Notes under the pieces: generated by a model
What the model was told of the DNA's origin: nothing
What the model saw: only the letters and a program-made list of their open reading frames with translations
Databases searched by the model: none
Shown here: piece by piece, positions 52,786 through 63,177 of the stretch
Position numbering within the stretch: position 1 is the first letter of the stretch
How the letters are laid out: the number at the start of each line of letters is the position of its first letter
NCBI GenBank assembly: GCA_922989275.2
Contig: OV277861.1
Span: 38,504,623-38,568,622, forward strand
Length of the DNA: 64,000 nt
DNA from: Gari tellinella
Taxonomy: Eukaryota; Mollusca; Bivalvia; Cardiida; Psammobiidae
Direction of reading: 5' to 3'
Position numbers and translations under genes: made by a program

Positions 52786-52977
52786 CAGTTAAACGTCGAT
52801 ATCTCGAACTCGATTAAGTCGAACATGCCCATATTTCAAAGTTAAAACGTAAAGCCACGCTTTAACTTTGAAATACGGGTATGTTTAACTAAAATGAGCA
52901 TAAAATGATGCAATTCATGTGTCGAAATATCAGTTAATTCGAGTTAAGCGAACTCAAGATATCGACGTTCGACTTTA
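52786..52977. mobile_element. family I pogo-like MITE, unsplit copy
   Basis: Ends CAGTTAAACGTCGATATC and GATATCGACGTTCGACTTTA. Stem TATTTCAAAGTTAAAACG with CGCTTTAACTTTGAAATA. TCGAACTCGATTAAGTCGAA and TTCGAGTTAAGCGAACTC form the subterminal repeats. Confidence 0.78.
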
Positions 52978-53075
52978 TTGCATTACGCGGTGTTAAATCT
53001 TGATCCAAACTGTTCACAAAACCTTGCTTAGTCTCAATAAGGACGGTAAAGGTTAACTGCAAACGATCTGAAATA

Positions 53076-53321
53076 CAGTGGAGAATGTGTTATTCTTTCC
53101 CAATAAACGCGTTTACGCTAAAACTATTATTTACAGTGCAAACAGTTTGGAACAAGATCAGACGCCGGGTCACCCGGCGTCTGATCAGGCTCCAAACTGT
53201 TTGCCACCAAGATAAACATGAATTATCAGAATTGTCCAAAAGTTGTTCTTTTCTACGTTTTAGCGCTTTGCGTTTGCGTACGTTTGCGTTTAAACGGGAA
53301 AGAATAACAGATTCTCCACTG
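53076..53321 (-). mobile_element. family A MITE
   Basis: TIR CAGTGGAGAATGTG and GATTCTCCACTG, TA flanks. Hairpin CAAACAGTTTGGAACAAG with GACGCCGGGTCACCCGGCG. Followed at 53322-53480 by a degenerate second copy (GAACAGTGTTGACCCCG, AACACGTTTATTGGG). Confidence 0.88.
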
Positions 53322-53764
53322 TACAATGGACTAAAATGTAAAAGACTGAAACATTTTGAAATTTCAAACCTTTTATTTTAATCTGAGTAACGAACAGTGT
53401 TGACCCCGATCAGTTGCCGAGTTACGTATACCTTTGTATCAGGATAAACACGTTTATTGGGAAAGAAAAACGTTTTAAATCTACCTGGCAAAGAACAAAT
53501 TAAAACTAAAATATCAATCACGAATCGTAGACAAATAAACAAGGAATGCTCGATTATCTTTCAAAATAAGTAGATAAATCCACAAAAGAGATGCCGCAGA
53601 TTTTCAAGCATAATTAACAAGAAAAGGAAACACATTACAAGGAAAACAGAAAACCGTTAAACGAGCGGTGCTATAAACCATTAGGTAATATGATTTGTAA
53701 GCCTCTTGCAGTTGTTAGTTACTAGTAACTCTTTGCACTGTTATTAATACTTTCCTCTGCAACT

Positions 53765-54132
53765 ACAGTGCCCCCTCCCTACAACGGCCCCCTGACCCTG
53801 AGCAACGGTTCACTCCTTACAACAACGCTTACCGCTCTTCCTCTAACAATACAAATAGTCCAAACATTTCAAGGCTGCAATATCGTCTGCTTAAAATTGT
53901 CGCCCACTTTTTTTTTTCTCAAAGTCGCATAATGAACATTTTAACAGAAAATAAACATAATGACAAGCGACAAACAGCTTTAATCCAGATCAGACGCCGC
54001 GTATCGCGGCGTCTGATGTGGATTCAAACTGTTTGTAAATGTTGGCCAATTTACCTCCCTATAACGACTCCCTCTGAACATGGTACGCAATATTTGTCTC
54101 CCATTGGTTGTCGTTGTAGAGAGGGAGCGCTG
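53765..54132. mobile_element. family C MITE
   Basis: Ends CAGTGCCCCCTCCCTACAAC and GTTGTAGAGAGGGAGCGCTG, TA flanks. Hairpin ACAAACAGCTTTAATCCAG with GACGCCGCGTATCGCGGCG. Confidence 0.85.
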
Positions 54133-54469
54133 TAATGCTTTCAGTTACTGTTCTAAAATAGATATTGCTAAATTTCTTTTTCAAAACACGGTTTGAGTAG
54201 CAACCAGTTGGGATCATGGTGAGACGTCACGTTACACGACGTTTCATCAGAAAAAAACCGGTTATCACTTTTCACTTTTATCGTGCACAAATTCCAATAG
54301 AAAATAACCCATATATTTATACTTAACGTGTTTATGATATATTGCAAACAATATGGTACCATATTGGATTCCTGGTACCCGCCATCTACTCCACTACCCA
54401 CTCCAAAAGTGCACGTACAAAATCCACGACAACGCAAAGACTACCTACATTGACAGTCGATTTCATCAG

Positions 54470-54550
54470 TGTGTTGAAACTTACGCGTATTTCAAAGTTA
54501 AAACATGGTTTTGCAAGGTTTTAACTTTGAAATTTGGGTATGTTCAAACA
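54470..54550. repeat. family I central stem without its ends
   Basis: ACGCGTATTTCAAAGTTAAA and TTTTAACTTTGAAATTTGGG, as in the family I copies at 27753 and 52786. It sits just outside the left arm of the large foldback. Confidence 0.6.
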
Positions 54551-56515
54551 CACTGCTTTATCCGACATCATCGAATCACTGGCACCAGAGTCGTGGACTT
54601 TTTATGTGTATGTGTTTACTTTATCTATACCTCTACCGATATATATTATAAGTCCATGACTCTGGTGCCAGTGGCAATGTCTAATGTATTGGAATGGAAT
54701 TTAAAAAAATAAATAAAAAAAAATAAAAAAAATATGACTCGATGCCGCTATACCGGTCTGCTATCAATAAGTATAATATCAATTAGGTCTAGATTCTAGA
54801 TACATGTATATATCTCAAAGATTTTTCCCAACCGATTAGCAATGTCTATGTTATTGGAGTGAAATTTAAAAAAATAAATAAAAAAAAATAAAAAAAATAT
54901 GGGTTGACTATAGGCATCTACCGGTCTGCTATCTATTATTATACATGTAAGACCATGGTGTGTAACCGATTCTACACTGTGTCACTTCGACCACACGAAT
55001 TACCTACTAAAATGCATTCAATCGAAACCAACTCTTTTGCAGTCCATAGATAAACTATTTTTCTATCCAAAATATCTTTTTTCGATGGTTGATTTGAATA
55101 CGTAACTTCAAAAATCAAGAATGAAATCGGTATTTTAAAATATAGGGTTTTCCTCCACCCCCTAGCTTCCGGTTGACCTCGGGTCAAGTTAAAGCGTTTG
55201 TAAGCGCAAATTTCATTGGCTGACTAATTCACGCGAGAGTATTCCCGTACAGTAGACAATACGTTATTCTTTCCCGCTTAAACACAAACAAAACGCAAAC
55301 GCATGTCACTAAAATGTAATGAATGACAACTTTTTAATATTTTTGCGTATTCATTTTAATCTCAATGGCAAACAATTTGGAGCCTAGTCAGACGCCTGGT
55401 TAACTGGTGTCTGATCAGCCTCCAAATGGTTTGCAAATGAAATAATAGTATTAGTATAAACGCGTTTATAGGGAAAGAATAACGTTTTATCTACTTGACG
55501 TCATTCACGCGAGCGTCTTCCCGCGCTTCTGTTAAACTGAATAAACTACTGATTACAGTGTCACATTGTGCACAAATGTGCTGAAGTTATATAAATGCAA
55601 GACTTTAATCACTGCATGATTAACAATTTAGACCAAAAATTATGAGACCGATATAATGTTACATATATCTTACCGGTATATACATTCTTTTTTCAATCAG
55701 CCAATCAAATCGCTTGTCGCAAACTTTACTTTCATTTCGTCTAAACCGGAAGCTAGGGGTGGAGGAAACCCCTGTATTTTAAAATACCGATTTCAATCTT
55801 GAATTTTGTAGTTACGTAATCAAATTAACCATCGAAGAAATGTATTTTAGATAGAAAAAATATCTTATCTATGGACTACACAAAATTTGGTTTCGATTGA
55901 ATGCGCTTTAGATAGTAATTCGTGTGGTTGAAGTGATACAGTGTAGAATTGGTTACACACCGTGGTCTTATAATAGTAGATAGGCAGACCGGTAGAAGCT
56001 CAGCGTCAAGATATCTAAAAAAAAAAATCTGTTTGATTTTTTGGGGGGTTATTCCAATCCCATACAGTAGACATTGCTAACGTTTGGGGAAAAATCTTAA
56101 AGATCAAGAATCTATATCTAATAGATCTTATACTAAAAGGTAGCAGCCGGTATATGTATCAAGGCATATCTAGAGTCAACTCACTTTTTTTATTATTTCC
56201 ATTCCCATACAAAAGACATTGCTAACTGACCGGAAAAAAGGTTCTATATCTAGAATATAGTAGATAGAGACTATAGAGTGTACACATCAAGCTTTCCCCC
56301 TTCATATAGTAGACATTACTTACCGGTAGATACAGTTCAAACCGCTGTGAGAGTCATGGACTTATTATGTCTCTGTGTGTACTGTATACATGTATATACC
56401 TCTCTAGATGTATATGAAATAAAAATGCATCTAAATGTAAACACACACATAGTATAAGTCCATGACTCTGGTGCCAGTGCATCGAATGACTAACTTCACC
56501 ACTCGTAACGAAGGA
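54545..56515. repeat. large imperfect inverted repeat (foldback), arms about 640-770 bp
   Basis: Matching pairs in order: CACTGGCACCAGAGTCGTGG (about 54579) with CATGACTCTGGTGCCAGTG (56460); GTAACCGATTCTACACTGTG (54962) with ACAGTGTAGAATTGGTTACA (55939); TAGCTTCCGGTTGACC (55162) with AACCGGAAGCTAGGGG (55745). Arms contain tandem subunits of about 165 bp, seen as the repeated GGAATTTAAAAAAATAAAT blocks at 54695 and 54860 and the three GACATTGCTAAC-like phrases at 56070, 56212 and 56310. The loop carries a family A copy. Confidence 0.8.
55250..55496 (+). mobile_element. family A MITE in the foldback loop
   Basis: TIR CAGTAGACAATACG and GTTTTATCTACTTG (damaged). Hairpin CAAACAATTTGGAGCCTAG with GACGCCTGGTTAACTGGTG. 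Confidence 0.8.
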
Positions 56516-56618
56516 TGTCGGAAAAGGCAGGTAAAAACTGTATCGGAAATATTTTTGAGCAGTCGATGTAATGGCAAAACATATGTTAAAATAGATGAGA
56601 AAAACGTTTGTTAACTAA

Positions 56619-56833
56619 ACATATTTGTGCCCACGATCCCATATATGGGACATAGGCAAACAATGTAGACTCTGATCAGACGCGGCATAATGCTGCGTCT
56701 GATCAGAGTCTACACTGTTTGCTGATAGGAATTTTAATATAAAACAAAATGAAAATGTTGACCAGGCATCCCTTTGATAAAATATGGGCTTATCCAATAT
56801 AAAACACGGAAGAATCCACTAGGCGCAAATGGG
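56619..56833. mobile_element. family B MITE
   Basis: Ends ACATATTTGTGCCCACG and GCGCAAATGGG, with TTAA at left somewhat displaced and TTGA at right. Hairpin CAAACAATGTAGACTCTG with GACGCGGCATAATGCTGCG, which keeps pairing through paired changes in the tip. Confidence 0.8.
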
Positions 56834-57034
56834 TTGAACTTTGATGTGAGTAAAACGAAATTCTCCTGATGAGTTGCGTCTTCTATTTTTAATAAATAAT
56901 CTGCTTGAAACATTAAACACAAGAATTGTGTCTCAGTGAGAGAAATTTGCCCCTAAAGCGTTTTAATTTATACCTATTTATTAATATACGCAAAAACGGG
57001 CTTAACAATCTTTTCTTGTATCAAATGGTTTATA

Positions 57035-57280
57035 CAGTGGATAATCTGTTATTTGTTCCCGTTTAAACGCAAACGTACGCAAACGCAAAGCACTAAAACG
57101 TAGAAAAGAACAACTTTTGGACAATTCTGATAATTCATGTTTATCTTGGTGGCAAACAGTTTGGAGCCTGATCAGAGGCCGGGTTATCCGGCGTCTGATC
57201 TGGCTCCAAACTGTTTGCACTGTAAATAATAGTTTAAGCGTAAACGCGTTTATTGGGAAAGAACAACACATTCTCCACTG
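57035..57280 (+). mobile_element. family A MITE
   Basis: TIR CAGTGGATAATCTG and CATTCTCCACTG, TA flanks. Hairpin CAAACAGTTTGGAGCCTG with GAGGCCGGGTTATCCGGC. Confidence 0.87.
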
Positions 57281-57669
57281 TATGCTACACAAGTTACATT
57301 GTATACACGATCTTTTTATATAATAAAATAATATTTGCAAATGGCGTTCGGAAATTCCGGTTTTGATGCTATTTTCACCAAGTGTGATGGATTATGAACA
57401 GTTCATTTCCGTTTGAAGCGTGAATAATCAACATCACTCACTTTCACTATTGTTTTCACCCAAAGGATAAAGTTTAAAACAGTTTAATGCGTGCGCACAC
57501 AAAACTCATTTTACAGTCGAACCAATTAAAATGGCGGATTAAATCGACAGCAAATCAATACGTCATCAATATAAATGATGACGTTTTGAATGAGGTAATT
57601 GTTGATAAACACACGACTTCTACAAACAGTTTCAGTGTTTATTAATTAAAACTTTAACATATGCATTAA
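57281..57669. other. no gene seen
   Basis: AT-rich; contains a phrase TCAATACGTCATCAATATAA that also occurs near 32525 (AATACGTCATCAATATAAAT), so part of it is a low-copy repeat shared with the GPCR intron. Confidence 0.5.
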
Positions 57670-58207
57670 AGCGACTCGCAACCAGATGGTGCATTAAAAA
57701 TAGTAATTTGTAAATATGTGTCAAACGCTTATATAAATGGTAAAGATTTAGTTTAGGATAAGAAATTCTGTTTAAAAAAATGTATTTCAATAAAAAAAAA
57801 TGTTGGCCTCTGGTGGGATTCGAACCCGGGGCCCGGCATTGGCGGACAGAAGGCAAAATAGGGGAAACCGCTTAGACCAATGGACCACGGAAACTATCCG
57901 TTTATCTCGGATCGATTTAACGTATTTAAATGTGTAGCCATCGAAAGTGCATACAACTTCGTAATTCGGCTCGTGTTTATGTCTGAGCCCGTGTAGAGAA
58001 GCAACAACAACAACTATACCGTCTACTAGTCGGTATAGAAAAACGATGGAAAATATCTAAAAATCTAAGATTCGGTGACTATTCTTGAGACTTTTTTTGG
58101 ACTGATCATATTTTTTTAATGTCAGAAGCCAAATAATGCCACAAATTTGCTTTTATTTGAGTATTTTATTTTATTTTGACAAGTACACCATCCGGTTGCG
58201 AGTCCCT
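57670..58207. mobile_element. TTAA-flanked inverted-repeat element T, copy 2
   Basis: TTAA at 57666-57669 and 58208-58211. Ends AGCGACTCGCAACCAGATGG and CCATCCGGTTGCGAGTCCCT. Both arms match copy 1 (139-637) closely, for example TTTAGTTTAGGATAA at left and GTGTAGAGAAGCAACAACAA at right, but the centre with the tRNA-like head is much more different. Confidence 0.82.
57798..57895 (-). other. tRNA-like Pol III head inside element T copy 2
   Basis: Minus strand: A-box-like TGGTCCATTGGTCTAAGCGG and B box GGGTTCGAATCCCAC. It can be aligned with the head in copy 1 (both have a TTCC.C..TTTT middle and TGTC.CCGC.AATGCC-like text) at clearly lower identity than the arms. Not a working tRNA. Confidence 0.6.
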
Positions 58208-58750
58208 TTAAACACATGACTTGGAACTCTCTGCCAATCAGATGCCTAAAAAACAGTTGATTATATCGTTTAGTTCAACGCTTTTCAAAAAGTCATGGAC
58301 TAACTAACAAACTGTTCACATAGTCCACGCTTCCGTCATCTGAAGGCAATTTTGACGTCACAATCCTAGCAATCCTCAAAGCGAGCCACCGTGAAAACCT
58401 TTAGCCTGCACTGTAGGTTTATCGATAAATAATCGAAAGTTAAGTGATATAAACACCAGATCAAAGAGTTAAGCTGAAGAAATACAGGAATTTAACAGAA
58501 CATTAATATATCAAGATGAACTCCGTCCCGATAGACCTAGATATGCATTGTATCAGCTGTTAGTGGTTGAAATTATTTTTTGACCAATGAGAGTTAAGTA
58601 TTTTTGAAAATTTTCGAGGATTAATTTTTGTAAGTCAGTACTATCAAACACTAAACAACGACTAAAAAATTTAATCCTGCGCATGCGTATTTGGGTTGAT
58701 TCGCAGGTGTGTCGGTAAGCCTCAAAGAACCTCAAAGAGCCTTTGATGAG

Positions 58751-59006
58751 CAGGGCTGCCATAAGTTGACATGAAAAATCCTAAGATTTCTTAATTTGCA
58801 TTTTTCAAGTGCAATTTTACAAACCATACCTTTACTTAAACGCCTGCTTCTACTTTTGTTGACGCGTGACTGCTTAAAGCAGGCTGGAAGTAAAACAATA
58901 TGCGCCTTAATGCGCATTCTGCTTAACTTTCAGCCTGCTTTAAGCTACCAAGTACATGTACAAGAAAAAAATCCTAAGATTTAGGAAAAATCCGGAGAAA
59001 TGGCAG
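58751..59006. mobile_element. hAT-like element K with D-type hairpin, copy 2
   Basis: Left end CAGGGCTGCCATAAGTTG, right end TCCGGAGAAATGGCAG with the last bases lost. Centre: TGACTGCTTAAAGCAGGCTG with TGCGCCTTAATGCGCA and GCCTGCTTTAAGCTACC. It shares the K + D arrangement with 32570-32815. Confidence 0.75.
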
Positions 59007-59274
59007 ATTGCAAGTGCAATGTCGGGTTTGGGGAATGTACAATAAACATAAAACCCCAGAAAAAAAAACCAAAAACCAAACATTTTTAGTGATAGTGAAT
59101 GTAGATATTTAATTATACAAAACTAGAAAATGATTGTCTTAACAGTAAACTAGCACAGTGCTACTTCTCTTAACCTCTTCCTCCATATATACACATTTTA
59201 ACGTATTTCATTTGTTCCTCCTCCATTTTATACAGTCAAGTATATGCACCATGAGAAATATTACCTATATCCTA

Positions 59275-59513
59275 CAGTGGATAATCTGTTCCCGTTTAAA
59301 CGCAAACGTACGCAAACGCAAAGCGCTAAAACGTAGAAAAGTGCAACTTTTGGACAATTCTGATAATTCATGTTTATCTTGGTGGCAAACAGTTTGGAGC
59401 CTGATTAGACTCCGGGTTACCCGGCGTCTGATCTGGCTCCAAACTGTTTGCACTGCAAATAATAGTTTTAGCGTAAACGCGTTTATTGGGAAAGAATAAC
59501 GTTTTCTCCACTG
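59275..59513 (+). mobile_element. family A MITE
   Basis: TIR CAGTGGATAATCTG and GTTTTCTCCACTG, TA flanks. Hairpin CAAACAGTTTGGAGCCTG with GACTCCGGGTTACCCGGCG. Confidence 0.87.
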
Positions 59514-59524
59514 TAGCAGATAGT

Positions 59525-59650
59525 ATCTTAAAGCAGGCTAAAAATAATGCAGACAATTCCTTAAGGAGCATTCTGCTAAATACTTTCAGCCTATCTTAAG
59601 CAACCATCTGTCTTCGATACTGAAAACAGGCTATGGAGTAAAGGGTTAAG
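59525..59650. mobile_element. family D remnant
   Basis: TTAAAGCAGGCTAAAAATAA with TTCCTTAAGGAGC and TTTCAGCCTATCTTAAGC, ending TGGAGTAAAGGGTTAA. Confidence 0.65.
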
Positions 59651-59727
59651 CAATAATCAATGGTAATTTGCCGTTTTAACTAATACAAATGCAAGAGCTA
59701 TGCAATTAAAATTAGAAAAGTATGTAC

Positions 59728-59885
59728 AGCAAAACCTCTCTATTACGACCACTAACAGGTAGACTAATTGGTTGTATGAAAGACTGATGGCAGCCTAAAG
59801 CAAGGTGAAAGTAAAACAGAACGCCCCTAATGATTTTTGTTTGACTTTCACCTTGCGTTACATTTGTAGCCACCTTCCTCACACA
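59728..59885. mobile_element. family E, right end missing
   Basis: CAGCAAAACCTCTCTATTAC then GACCACTAACAGGTAG. Hairpin AAGCAAGGTGAAAGTAAAAC with TTGACTTTCACCTTGCG; it stops near CCACCTTCCTC. Confidence 0.7.
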
Positions 59886-60240
59886 TGCATGCACCTGGAG
59901 CATATCCGTCCAGCTGAGAAATGAAACGCATATTGTCATTTCGGCGCAAACCATTCTAATTTGGAAAGGATATAAATGAACTGATTTTTGTTTCTATTTA
60001 AAGGTATGTCCATTTCTTTTGACATTTCTTTGTCGGTACTATTTAAAAAGGGTGTTTCGGGAAGTACAAACGTTTTGTTACTTCCAATTGACGGTATAGC
60101 TCTTTGTCGGTACCAAAAAAATAATTTCAACCACTAAATGGGTTAGTGTCTATTAGTCTATTTTAACAAAAGATTAAAAGTCGCTCGGTGCCCCTCGCTT
60201 GACTTTTAATTTTTGTTAAAATCGACTAATAGACACTAAC

Positions 60241-60925
60241 CTATACTAAATGTAAAAAACCGGGATCTGCCTGTCAGTAATGTCTTTAAAACCAGCTGAG
60301 ACCAGGATGACGGTATATTTCATTGTTAAATGTACAGTGAGACCTAGACTTAAAAACCATTTGCTAATTAATTGTGCTTACATATAGAGATTCAATAAGA
60401 TACAGGTGGTAAGTATGCTTAATGTCTCAAACGTCACATTGAAATAATCTGTCAATGTTTGTAACATATTACACATAGACTGACTTTTGTCGTCCTAAAC
60501 AAAAAGCAGAAACGAAGGGTCTTGTCATTTCTAATTTTCCTCGAGCCCAAGCCAGTGCTAGATAGGTTAGACCATTGTTATGCGCGACTAAACGACATAG
60601 TTCTCGGGGGTTACATCTATACATAGTTATTTGGTTATTCAATTGAGCAAGATAATAGTTCCGATTTCAATTATAAATTAACTTAAATAAAATAAATAAG
60701 GTAAAATAAGAACATTGTATACAGTTTAAGTTTATAATAAAAGGAATATCACGACAGCATGTGATCCGGAGTCTAGTATCAGTTCTAGTTAGTTGTGAAT
60801 GTCAAGTTGCATGCTAGGCTAGTTTCTATAAGTAACGTATACGAGTATCAAACAGTTTTAATGCAGACCCTGACACCGACACATTCGCTGTGAAACAGGT
60901 TGTCTGAATCAAAACGCCTTAACAC
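60241..60925. other. no gene seen
   Basis: AT-rich; no recognisable element or coding region. Confidence 0.5.
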
Positions 60926-60929
60926 CTTC

Positions 60930-61180
60930 ACTTCCATGACGTCATCGCTTTAAAAATGTCGTCAGCCTTTTTTTCTCAAATTCAAAATTTATGTACTTTG
61001 AATTAACATATATCTGACAGTGATAGGATCCCGATCAGACACCGAGTAACGCGACTTCAAACCAGGATATAATCGGTTTGCAAATACAGTAAAATATCTC
61101 TAAAACGACAAATATCAGGATTGCTAATTGATTTTATAAATGACAGGTGACTGCTTAAAGCCCTCAAAAGCACATGGGAA
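60930..61180. mobile_element. family G remnant followed by a family E left end
   Basis: 60930-61083: CTTCCATGACGTCATCGC, GACAGTGATAGGATCCCG with GACACCGAGTAACGCGAC. From 61086: ACAGTAAAATATCTCTAAAA then GACAGGTGACTGCTTAAAGC, after which the E copy breaks off. Confidence 0.58.
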
Positions 61181-61540
61181 AGCAAGTCAAACGGTTACTT
61201 GTCTAAACTTATAAGCTGAACTTGATGTGAAACATATGCTTCCTACGTTAAAACATAATCACTCTTTAACGTATCAATTCTAACTATGTTTCTCTTTGAT
61301 TATGCCAGAGTGGAAGCACGACATTTTGAATGGTCAAACTGCATCAACAATTACAATGATGACCACATGCCCCAATTGCTGTTTTTGGTTAAAGTTGTAG
61401 ACAAAGTTTTACTTTTAAATTTGAAAACTCAAAGGAATACTAAAAGGGGAGCAGACTTTAGAATCTACATGCTAAATATATGCATGGTTTTATGACCCGA
61501 TAATGCATTGTCCACACAGGAAGCTAGTCTCAAACAGTGT
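61181..61540. other. no gene seen
   Basis: A 69-codon open frame (61286-61495) has no recognisable motif. Confidence 0.45.
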
Positions 61541-61545
61541 TTATA

Positions 61546-61883
61546 CAGTGAAACCCCTCTAAACCGGATATGTGTGGGGACAACATAAATTTCCGGTTTA
61601 AAGGGGTTTCCAGTTTAGAGGGGTTTTAACTCATAGTTTGTTTCTAGTATGAAAGATAGCTGATCACTTAAAGCAGGTTGAAAGTAAAGCAGAATGCGCC
61701 TTAGGGCGCATTCTGCTTTACTTTCAACCTGCTTTAAGCTATCATCTGCTAAAATATAGAAAATACTTCTGGTGATACATATTCATGATTGTATAAAAAA
61801 GGGTTGCAAACGGGACCAACGTTTTTGTCAGGTTTAGAGAGAATTTCGGTTTTTAGAGGTTCCGGTTTAGCGGGATTTTACTG
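61546..61883. mobile_element. family L pogo-like element containing the D cassette
   Basis: Ends CAGTGAAACCCCTCTAAACC (continuing GGA) and TCCGGTTTAGCGGGATTT (continuing TACTG), TA on both sides. Subterminal repeats GTTTAAAGGGGTTTCCAG and TTTAGAGGGG occur on the left. The centre is a family D interior: TTTGTTTCTAGTATGAAAG, ACTTAAAGCAGGTTGAAAG, tip GCGCCTTAGGGCGC, and GATACATATTCATGATTG. TTAA at 61628-61631 suggests a truncated D insertion. Confidence 0.75.
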
Positions 61884-62343
61884 TATATGCTATATGGACA
61901 AACACTGCAGTGTCTATATATCATTTCTGTAGATCTGGAATATAATCTTGCTGTAAACACACGTGGGTGTGGTCCTCATTGCAGTATATACGCCTAAATA
62001 GTTTCCGATGAGTTATTGTTTGACATATATATTTCAAAACAACAATAACGAAGACGTTTGTATACGCATAGCCTTCATGATAAATGGTTAGGAGCTAGAT
62101 AAGACGACGGAACACCCGATGTCCAACAAGGCTTTACACTCCTACTGCGTGTTATTGAGATTGGAATAAATCATGAATACATCAATGAACTTATCATTTG
62201 TTCCATTGTATGCCATAGCGCTTGCGTTTAGTTTAATTTCAACAGAGCATAATATATGTTTTTTAAATCCAACATGCAAAATAACATATACAATCGCAGC
62301 TGGCTACTAAATTCAATTAAGACACACCACCTGATGATATAAA

Positions 62344-62552
62344 CCCATGTGTGCCCACGATCCCATATATTGGACATAGGCAAACAGTGTAGACTCTGAT
62401 TAGACGCCGCATTATGCGGCGTCTGATTAGAGTCGACACTGTTTGCCGGTAGGAATTTCAATATAAAACAAAATGAAAAATGTTGACCAGGCATCCCTTT
62501 GATAAAAAATGGACTAATCCAATATATAAACATGGAAGAATCCACTGGGTAT
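62344..62552. mobile_element. family B MITE
   Basis: Left end CCCATGTGTGCCCACG; right end AGAATCCACTGGGTATC lacks the terminal AAATGGG. Hairpin CAAACAGTGTAGACTCTG with GACGCCGCATTATGCGGCG is near perfect. Confidence 0.82.
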
Positions 62553-62600
62553 CATAAGACCGTCTGTGCCATGTTGATATGTCTTGTTATCATGTGTCTT

Positions 62601-62837
62601 TACACCATAGCATGTTTCTAGTTTTGAAGACATGTCACCACTTAAAGCAGGTAGAAAGTAAAGCAGAATACTCCTTATGGCGCATTCTGCCTAACTTTCT
62701 GCTTCGTTCATGCTATTTTGTCTCCTTTTATTAAGAACACTTAATGGTTTATGTTTATAACTGTATTAATTCAATTATTTTCTTCATTGGAGGAATCAAT
62801 TCAATGTGCTTAAATGCGTTTCTATTGGGGACAAGGG
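62601..62837. mobile_element. family D MITE
   Basis: CATAGCATGTTTCTAGTTTT, CTTAAAGCAGGTAGAAAG with ACTCCTTATGGCGC. Ends GGGACAAGGG with TTAA at about 62838. Confidence 0.7.
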
Positions 62838-62969
62838 TTAAGAATGAAGCTCAATAATGCCATAAAGCAGCCTTTTTTATACTCCGATACCAGCGACTGA
62901 TCTGAATCAAAGCATTTATCAAATACCAGTTGAGTGTCAGCAAATCAAACATTAAATATTCAGATTGGC

Positions 62970-63177
62970 TTAACCAATTCGTTGCCACGACGTCATCTGC
63001 TTAAACAATTTGTCATCTGCTGTTTTTATGTCTCAAATTTAGTTTTTTGTACTTTTACATAAGAGCTATTGAAATGAGTGTCGTACAGTTTGGATCATGA
63101 TCAGGAACCGTGTAATCAGATTACAAACTATTTGCAAATATCAATAGTACTCGGAGTAAGGCAGGGAAGGGATTAAC
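62970..63177. mobile_element. family G MITE, diverged
   Basis: CTTAACCAATTCGTTGCC and ACGACGTCATCTGC at left; hairpin GTCGTACAGTTTGGATCATG with GGAACCGTGTAATC; GGCAGGGAAGGGATTAA at right. Confidence 0.65.

Larger units (their letters stand above)
58561..60240. mobile_element. element M with palindrome, split by about 1.29 kb of nested elements
   Basis: Left part 58561-58712: TTAGTGGTTGAAATTATTTT to TTGATTCGCAGGTGTGTCGG. Right part from about 60001: ATGTCCATTTCTTTTGACAT to AATAATTTCAACCACTA, then the palindrome with tip GCTCGGTGCCCCTCGC. The same order is continuous at 22732-23132. The interrupting DNA holds K, A, D and E elements. Confidence 0.8.
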
